Shown: piece by piece, positions 5,889-10,172 of the stretch
How positions within the stretch are numbered: position 1 is the stretch's first letter
Layout: each line of letters opens with the position of its first letter
DNA from: CAZJHX01 sp964545715
Lineage (GTDB): Bacteria; Myxococcota_A; UBA9042; GCA-2863065
Assembly: GCA_964545715.1 (NCBI GenBank)
Contig: CAZJHX010000254.1
Span: 1 to 10,172, forward strand
DNA: 10,172 nucleotides
Direction of reading: 5' to 3'
The notes under the pieces: model-generated
Databases searched by the model: none
What the model saw: only the letters and a program-made list of their open reading frames with translations
Told to the model about the DNA's origin: nothing
Translations under genes and position numbers: made by a program

Positions 5889-7206
5889 CGAGCACCTCCG
5901 TGCTGATCTCGTCAGCGTCAGCGTTGAAGCCCATGTCGGACAAAATGGTGGCGGCCAGGTGCTCGGGTCGCAGCGCGTTCAGATGCGTGCGGGGCACAGC
6001 CTTGCCGTCGACCCAGCCCAGGGCCTCGGCCTGGTCGTCCGTGGCGCCGATCACCACGTTGTCCTTGACGCCCTTGCCCATGACGATGGCCGATGCAGAC
6101 GGCCAGTGATCGGTGCCCGCCATCGGGTTGAATAGCGGCGTGCGCACGAACTCCGACGTCACCACGATGGTGGTCGTCTCCATCAGGCTCTTCTTGGCGT
6201 CGCTGGGATCCGGCGTGTTGCGCAGGTCTTCGATCATCGCCGAAAACGCGGTGCTGAAGGACTTCAGCATCATCGGATGCGCCGCCAGATGCCCGCTGTG
6301 GGTGTCGTACCCGCCCATGTAGGCGCTGACGTAGGGCGTCAGGCCGCTGGCCAGCACCTGGTGGGCGCCGGCAAGGGTCGCCGTCTCGGCGTACGCGTCC
6401 TCGATGCCGTACTTGGCCGCCTGCGCCTCGGTCAGCCGGATCTGGGTGTCGTAGCGCTGGTCGTACAGCGCGTTCAGCTTGGCCTCGCCCGTCTGCCAGC
6501 TCTTCATGCCGTACTGGACCCGCGGATTGCGGGCGGCGTACCCGGCGTTCAGCGTGGCGGTCAGGTCGTGGGCCGTCTTGATCGTCGCATCGGGCAACGC
6601 CACATCGCCGGCGCGCGGACCGGCCAGCATATTGGTCAGGCCCTGCAGGCTGGTCGCGTGCAGCGGCGGCGTGGTGTCGCGCGTGTCGCCCAACGGGACG
6701 CGCCCGCCAATGACCACGTGCGGCGGAAAACACCCGCCGTTTTTGCCCATCAGGGCGGCATAGGACGGGAACTCCCGGGTGCGCGATAAGCTGAAGCGCC
6801 CGCTCAGCAGATAGTGCTCGGCGACCTCATGCGCGGTGACCTCCACCCACATGCCGTTTACAAAGGCCGTGTTGACCTTGGAGAACGCGCCGACGGCGGG
6901 CAGCAGCCCCGACCCGACGATGAGCTTGTCCTTGCCGGGCACGGTCTTGGTCTCGATGCCCTGGTACGCGGCCTCGTACGCCGCGCTGCTCGCTTTGGAC
7001 CCGATCACCGGATCGGTGGCCAGCGCGCTGTCCCAGCCGCCGCCCAAAAAGACGTGGATGAACCGATGCGGGTCGGCCTGGCTGCACCCGCCCGTGTTGG
7101 CCAGCAGCCGGCCCAGCGGTGCGGACGCGGCCATGAAAGTCAGCGCGGCGCCGGCGGTTGTGCCACAGCGGCGCAGGAAGTTGCGACGTGAGATGTGCTT
7201 GTTCAT
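5872..7206 (-). CDS. DUF1501 family protein, Tat-exported
   Basis: A 444-residue protein. The N-terminus has a twin-arginine signal SRRNFLRR (6-13) followed by a hydrophobic stretch ending near residue 36, so it is exported folded. The core shows the DUF1501 hallmarks, which are related to sulfatase/alkaline-phosphatase-like folds: FLGGGWDS (53-60), GGYDTHSGHL (298-307), SEFVRTP (351-357, where EFGRTP is usual) and GTDHWPSAS (364-372). The family has no firmly proven activity; members usually sit next to DUF1800, DUF1549/1553 or DUF1592/1588 proteins, as here. The ATG at 7206 overlaps the upstream lipoprotein stop in ATGA. The frame is open further upstream to 7506, but that part lies over the lipoprotein gene and would hide the Tat signal. 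Confidence 0.92.
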   Translation of the reverse strand: MNKHISRRNFLRRCGTTAGAALTFMAASAPLGRLLANTGGCSQADPHRFIHVFLGGGWDSALATDPVIGSKASSAAYEAAYQGIETKTVPGKDKLIVGSGLLPAVGAFSKVNTAFVNGMWVEVTAHEVAEHYLLSGRFSLSRTREFPSYAALMGKNGGCFPPHVVIGGRVPLGDTRDTTPPLHATSLQGLTNMLAGPRAGDVALPDATIKTAHDLTATLNAGYAARNPRVQYGMKSWQTGEAKLNALYDQRYDTQIRLTEAQAAKYGIEDAYAETATLAGAHQVLASGLTPYVSAYMGGYDTHSGHLAAHPMMLKSFSTAFSAMIEDLRNTPDPSDAKKSLMETTTIVVTSEFVRTPLFNPMAGTDHWPSASAIVMGKGVKDNVVIGATDDQAEALGWVDGKAVPRTHLNALRPEHLAATILSDMGFNADADEISTEVLDELRA

Positions 7207-7892
7207 ACGGTCCAGAACTCCAGCGTTGAGAAGAGCGAGTACACGAGCGACTGCCAGGCGCGGAAGGGCTCGCCCTCGGCCTGCAGCGCGGCGTTGAAAG
7301 CCAGCTTGAGCGCGTCGATCTCGTCGGCGCGCGGGGCACGGGAGAACAGCCGCCAGAAGATGGCGTCGGCCTGGGCGGTCCAGCGCGCGCTCTCGGCCGC
7401 GTCGCCGTCCGGCACGTCCTCTTCCAGCGCGCACTCGGTGAAGAGCAGGCGCTGTTTTTCCGGGCGCTCCAGCTCCCCAAAGACCACCCACATGGACGCC
7501 GTCCACGCGACCGAATGCACGGTCAGCAGTGTGGAGACCTTGGTGCTCGGGTCGCGCTTGTCGGTGATGATGAAGTCGATCCCGCCCAGCGGCACGCCGA
7601 AGACGTCGATGAGCTCGTCGTACTTCAGGCCGTACTCGTCCGTGTCGCCCATCCGATAGCCGGTGGCGTCAAAGATGCGGTTTGAGACCTGCTCGGGTGT
7701 GAGCCGGGTCACGCCCTTTCGATGGTCCTGCTCGGTCGGCAGCGGCAGGACCTGGCCCACCGGCGCGACCATTTGGGGCGTCAGAGGCTGACCGGGAGGC
7801 GCGGGGATCGGCACCTCGGTGGGTGATTCGGCGCAGCCGGCGGCGAGAAATGCCGCCATGGCCAGCGTCAGAAGTGGGCGGTGGATGTGCAT
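7203..7892 (-). CDS. Lipoprotein resembling the C-terminal module of DUF1553/DUF1592-type proteins
   Basis: A 229-residue protein. Signal peptide 1-19 ends in the lipobox LAAGC, making Cys20 the lipidated residue. A Pro-rich tether (24-52) follows. Then VTRLTPEQVSNRIFDATGY (61-79) recalls the 'LT..Q' segments of the DUF1592/DUF1595 group, and the end (IFWRLFSRAPRADEIDALK then AWQSLVYSLFSTLEF) recalls the C-terminal 'R.P...E......W..L..AL....EF' pattern of DUF1553-like proteins. There is no CxxCH. With the downstream CxxCH protein it may be a split version of those larger proteins; this is inference. The ATG at 7892 has AAGGAG 8 nt upstream. It is coupled to the DUF1501 gene by a 4-bp overlap. 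Confidence 0.85.
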   Translation of the reverse strand: MHIHRPLLTLAMAAFLAAGCAESPTEVPIPAPPGQPLTPQMVAPVGQVLPLPTEQDHRKGVTRLTPEQVSNRIFDATGYRMGDTDEYGLKYDELIDVFGVPLGGIDFIITDKRDPSTKVSTLLTVHSVAWTASMWVVFGELERPEKQRLLFTECALEEDVPDGDAAESARWTAQADAIFWRLFSRAPRADEIDALKLAFNAALQAEGEPFRAWQSLVYSLFSTLEFWTV

Positions 7893-7985
7893 CGGACAAG
7901 CTCCTTGGCTCGAGGGCTCTCGCCTCTCAAACTCTCGGACCTGTCGAGCGCCGAAATGTGTAAACCAGTTTTTTTCGCGGCGGCG
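7893..7985 (-). other. Short spacer within the envelope operon
   Basis: 93 bp between the two lipoprotein genes. It holds a run of seven T (plus strand), an imperfect dyad pairing CGCCGAAA with TTTCGCGGCG, and repeated CTCTCG. No convincing promoter was seen; the dyad might be a weak processing or attenuation site. Confidence 0.4.
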
Positions 7986-9011
7986 CTATTCGTCGAACGG
8001 GCGGCACTCGGCGTCGCAGCATTCACCCGTCGCGGGGCAGGCTTCGTCCAGTGTCCACTTCTCGTCCTGGCACACGTAGATCGTGTGCGCGGAGCAGCGG
8101 CGCTCGCCGGCCGGTTCACAGTACTCGCCCTCGATGCTGCAAGGCCATGCGGTCTTGTCGGTCGGCTCCCGAAAGTACGTAAACAGCTGGCAGTGGTTGC
8201 ACAGCACCCCAAAGGCCACCGCGCAATGCTCCTGCACAAACGCGGTCTCACACTTGCTGCACGCGGCCTCGCCCCGCTCGGGCAGCGGGTCCGGATAGCC
8301 TTCGTCACCCGGCCACAGCTCGCGCACGGGAGAGGTGCCGTCCCATCGGCAGCGCTGAAAGGACGGTCCGCCGAACTCGGTAAACGGGACATCCAACAGC
8401 TGGGTCATCGGGTGCCGCAGATACGCGTACCAGATGCTGCCGTCTTCGGTTTCGACCGTGATGACCTCCACCAGGTTGAACCCGGGCTCGATCGAGCCGC
8501 CATACAGCGGGATGTGCTGGTCCGTCAGGGTCTCGCTGCCCGCCCAGAACAGGACGAAGACGTTGTCCTGCGTGCCTGTGACCGCCGGCAGGCCGTCCTC
8601 AAAGAGCTGCAGCCAGGTCGGGGTGGTGTCGGTGGTGGTCCAGTACGCGGTCAGCGTGCCCAGCGCCAGGCGCCCGTCGGCCGGCAGGTCGTCGCCCCAA
8701 CCATCGAACTCTGCGAGGGTCATCAACGCATCGGGGCCCGGCGCGGCATCCAGCGGCAGGTGAAACGCGCGATCCCCGTCCGTCGCGACAGCCGCACTGG
8801 CCGCCGCCGTCCATGGTGGGGTGCTGGGCGATGACGGCTTCTTGGGGTGCCAGGACAGCAGCATGCGCAGGCGCTCACCGTCGTCGGCGTCGTCCGCGTC
8901 GTGAAAGAGCAGGCGTCCGTCGACCGTCACGATCGTCTCCAGCGGTCGGTCATCCGGCTCAAGAGACGAACAGGCGGCCACACAGAGGGCACATAGGAGG
9001 AGGCTGCGCAC
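7986..9011 (-). CDS. Cys-rich lipoprotein of unknown function
   Basis: A 341-residue protein from GTG at 9011, with signal peptide and lipobox VAAC (Cys14). Residues 20-210 are Asp- and Pro-rich with beta-type stretches and show no family I recognise; an acidic DADDADDGE lies at 38-46. From about 221 the protein becomes Cys-rich: CSKC (251-254), CNHC (271-274) and a tail (291-336) with regularly spaced Cys, GERRCSAHTIYVCQDEKW, and CC, similar in style to disulfide-knotted modules at the ends of myxobacterial surface proteins. The paired CxxC motifs could bind metal, but in an exported protein disulfides are as likely. An upstream TTG (9017) in the same frame is possible; GTG is preferred because TAGGCT lies 9 nt before it. 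First gene of the envelope operon. Confidence 0.85.
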   Translation of the reverse strand: MRSLLLCALCVAACSSLEPDDRPLETIVTVDGRLLFHDADDADDGERLRMLLSWHPKKPSSPSTPPWTAAASAAVATDGDRAFHLPLDAAPGPDALMTLAEFDGWGDDLPADGRLALGTLTAYWTTTDTTPTWLQLFEDGLPAVTGTQDNVFVLFWAGSETLTDQHIPLYGGSIEPGFNLVEVITVETEDGSIWYAYLRHPMTQLLDVPFTEFGGPSFQRCRWDGTSPVRELWPGDEGYPDPLPERGEAACSKCETAFVQEHCAVAFGVLCNHCQLFTYFREPTDKTAWPCSIEGEYCEPAGERRCSAHTIYVCQDEKWTLDEACPATGECCDAECRPFDE

Positions 9012-9020
9012 GGTCAAGCC

Positions 9021-9026
9021 AGCCTA
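9021..9026 (-). promoter_or_regulatory. Candidate -10 box (TAGGCT) of the envelope operon
   Basis: The minus strand reads TAGGCT ending 9 nt before the GTG start at 9011, inside a 59-bp divergent region. The same bases (GGATAGG) could instead act as a weak ribosome site for the TTG at 9017. No -35 is evident. Confidence 0.3.
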
Positions 9027-9056
9027 TCCATTCTGCTGGACCCTGGCAAAAACAGG

Positions 9057-9062
9057 TATGCT
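9057..9062 (+). promoter_or_regulatory. Candidate -10 box (TATGCT) for a leaderless ferritin-like gene
   Basis: TATGCT is followed by 8 nt and then the ATG at 9071. The distance suits a transcript that starts at or next to the start codon. No Shine-Dalgarno site lies between. No -35 hexamer is recognisable 16-18 bp upstream. Confidence 0.45.
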
Positions 9063-9070
9063 GGCCGGGC

Positions 9071-10033
9071 ATGGATCTGCAGCGCATGCTCTCGAAGTGC
9101 CGGCGCGACCAGTGGTCGATAGACGACCTGGACTGGTCTCGACCGCCTCGCCAGCTCGACCGCGAGGACGAGATCGCCATCGTCCAATATTTTACGGACA
9201 TGTCGCGCATCGAGCTGTTGGCGGGCAAGCTCTTCGCCGCTCAGGCCGAGTTGGTGGACGACCCGACTCTCAAGGCGATTCTGTGGACCTTTGATGTCGA
9301 CGAGACGCGTCACAGCGACGTCGCCACCCGCCTGGCTGCTCACTACGACGTTCACGGCTACCGCCAATATGCGCCAAATCCAGACCTTGTGGCCTTTGAA
9401 CCGCATTTTGAGAACGCCATTCGCAGTTTTTCGCCCGAAGTGGCCAACATGTACATCACCATCGGCGAGCTGATGCTGGATATCGCGCTGCTGCGCTCCA
9501 TCGACGACTTTGTGGACGACGCGATGAGCGCGGAGGCGATGCATCTGATCAATCAGGACGAGTCACGGCACATCGCCATCGACTACTTCATGGCCGAGTA
9601 CTACTGCACGCCGGAGTTTGATTTGGAGCTCATGGCGCGCAGGCCGCTGTCGGCGCAGGAGCACGTCGCGTCGTGGATCAGCTTTGCCCAGCTCTTTCAC
9701 TATGGCGCGCCGTTCTTTCGCAGCGTCTTCTTTGAGCCCATGGATCGGCTGGACCCGGACGGGCGGCGCATGACCCAGACCTGGCGCCGCATCCAGATGG
9801 TGTCGACGCGCCCGGAGATCGCCAAGCGGCCGATCGTGCGCTTCATGCTGGTGTTGTTTCGCCTGTTCAATCACCCGATTGTGGGGCCGCTGATGCGCAA
9901 GCCGATCACGGCGCTTATCGGGGTCGACGAGCGCTTCTTGACCCAGCTGTACGACGAGGTCGACCGCCGCTGGGCGCAGTCCGTGACGATGCAGGAAATG
10001 GCGGAGGAGGCGCTGGCGGTGAAGTACGCGTGA
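9071..10033 (+). CDS. Ferritin-like diiron protein, possible oxygenase
   Basis: A 320-residue mainly helical protein. Four helices carry the ligand set of a ferritin-like diiron centre: Glu48 (SRIELLAG), Glu78/His81 (DETRH), Glu133 (GELMLD) and Glu164/His167 (DESRH). Two ExxH pairs plus two single Glu is the pattern of ferritin-like, R2-like and AurF-like diiron enzymes; the additional His of AurF is not seen at the expected spacing (His158 is the nearest). It is far longer than ferritins, and residues 190-320 add a helical extension of unknown role. No signal peptide, so cytoplasmic. The open frame runs upstream to 8813, but ATG 9071 is chosen because upstream codons cover the divergent promoter and the neighbouring gene. 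Divergent from the envelope operon; substrate unknown. Confidence 0.85.
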   Translation: MDLQRMLSKCRRDQWSIDDLDWSRPPRQLDREDEIAIVQYFTDMSRIELLAGKLFAAQAELVDDPTLKAILWTFDVDETRHSDVATRLAAHYDVHGYRQYAPNPDLVAFEPHFENAIRSFSPEVANMYITIGELMLDIALLRSIDDFVDDAMSAEAMHLINQDESRHIAIDYFMAEYYCTPEFDLELMARRPLSAQEHVASWISFAQLFHYGAPFFRSVFFEPMDRLDPDGRRMTQTWRRIQMVSTRPEIAKRPIVRFMLVLFRLFNHPIVGPLMRKPITALIGVDERFLTQLYDEVDRRWAQSVTMQEMAEEALAVKYA

Positions 10034-10035
10034 TG

Positions 10036-10041
10036 TATGCT
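10036..10041 (+). promoter_or_regulatory. Second TATGCT box before an ATG
   Basis: TATGCTG recurs here exactly as at 9057-9063, followed by 6 nt and an ATG at 10048. It suggests another leaderless start, but no -35 is visible. Confidence 0.3.
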
Positions 10042-10047
10042 GCGCGC

Positions 10048-10172
10048 ATGAGAAAAGTTGTCGATGCCGCAAATTCGTTCCTACCCGCGTGCGCCGCCGC
10101 CCGCCCCCTGCGTTGGACCGCTTCGCTCTCGCTCGACGGGCCCCCGGCCCGCCTTCGCTCGCCCGCCTTGGC
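10048..10172 (+). CDS. Doubtful start of a gene running off the window
   Basis: An ATG at 10048 opens a frame to the end of the window (41 codons). The first dozen codons (MRKVVDAANSF) look normal; the rest is Arg/Pro/Ala/Leu-rich, from GC-rich DNA with repeated CTTCGCTC blocks and a GGGCC-CCC-GGCCC hairpin (10138-10150), and looks more like non-coding or degraded sequence. No product can be named. It is listed because of the TATGCT box 6 nt upstream. Confidence 0.25.
   Translation, partial: MRKVVDAANSFLPACAAARPLRWTASLSLDGPPARLRSPAL
10137..10151. repeat. Small GC-only inverted repeat near the right edge
   Basis: CGGGCC and GGCCCG are separated by CCC: a 6-bp stem with a 3-nt loop, flanked by similar blocks (CTTCGCTCTCGCTCG and CTTCGCTCGCCCGCC). 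It could be part of a dispersed intergenic repeat or of a terminator for the ferritin-like gene. Confidence 0.35.

Noticed and set aside
4833..5906. 357-residue plus-strand frame over the CxxCH gene
   Set aside because: Antisense shadow with Leu/Val/Gln/Arg-biased composition and no motif; the minus-strand gene has a signal peptide and CAECH.
7207..7506. N-terminal extension of the DUF1501 protein
   Set aside because: It overlaps the lipoprotein gene and would place the Tat signal inside the protein.
9046..9064. Sigma-54 promoter (TGGCA...TGCT) upstream of the ferritin-like gene
   Set aside because: The GG and GC pairs are 13 nt apart instead of the fixed 10, so the element does not fit.
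8813..9070. N-terminal extension of the ferritin-like protein to 406 residues
   Set aside because: It lies antisense to the Cys-rich lipoprotein gene and across the divergent promoter; the added sequence is Arg-rich and not family-like.

Overview
The window is a GC-rich bacterial segment with nine certain or probable genes and almost no free space; the longest gene-free stretch is under 150 bp. No rRNA, tRNA, CRISPR array, insertion sequence or integrase was seen. The mix of genes (FHA protein with a lysine-rich linker and membrane tail, exported caspase, ECF sigma factor with zinc anti-sigma, DUF1501-type Tat protein beside a CxxCH protein, and a Cys-rich lipoprotein) suits a predatory or marine delta-type lineage such as Myxococcota or Bradymonadota. 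This is a judgement from gene style; no marker gene is present, and a Planctomycetes-like origin of the DUF1501 part is possible.

Layout: the left edge (1-140, +) is the tail of a protein built from CKGSGS repeats and ending in a Gly/Cys-rich tip. It faces an FHA/membrane protein (189-1685, -) across a 12-bp stem hairpin. Next, all on the minus strand, is a tightly coupled three-gene unit: ECF sigma factor (4006-4530), single-pass zinc-type anti-sigma factor (3299-4009) and exported caspase-fold peptidase with a probable outer-membrane barrel (1773-3302). Both junctions are 4-bp stop/start overlaps. The unit has its own promoter region, which contains a GGAAC...GTC pair typical of autoregulated ECF genes.

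Upstream of that, also on the minus strand, is an envelope operon: a Cys-rich lipoprotein (7986-9011), a second lipoprotein resembling the C-terminal part of planctomycete-type DUF1553/DUF1592 proteins (7203-7892), a Tat-exported DUF1501 protein (5872-7206) and an exported DUF1588-like protein with one CAECH heme-type motif (4599-5888). The last three overlap or abut. Divergent from the operon is a ferritin-like diiron protein (9071-10033, +). The right edge has only a doubtful gene start in very GC-rich sequence.

How they may work together: the sigma/anti-sigma/caspase triplet looks like an envelope-sensing switch in which a periplasmic or outer-membrane caspase could cut the periplasmic part of the anti-sigma factor and free the sigma factor. 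This is inference. The four-gene envelope operon looks like a secreted protein and cytochrome assembly of unknown substrate. Several operon-first genes (9011, 9071, 4530, possibly 10048) have a TANNNT box 6-9 nt before the start codon, whereas several internal genes have Shine-Dalgarno sites. That contrast suggests leaderless transcription of the first genes.
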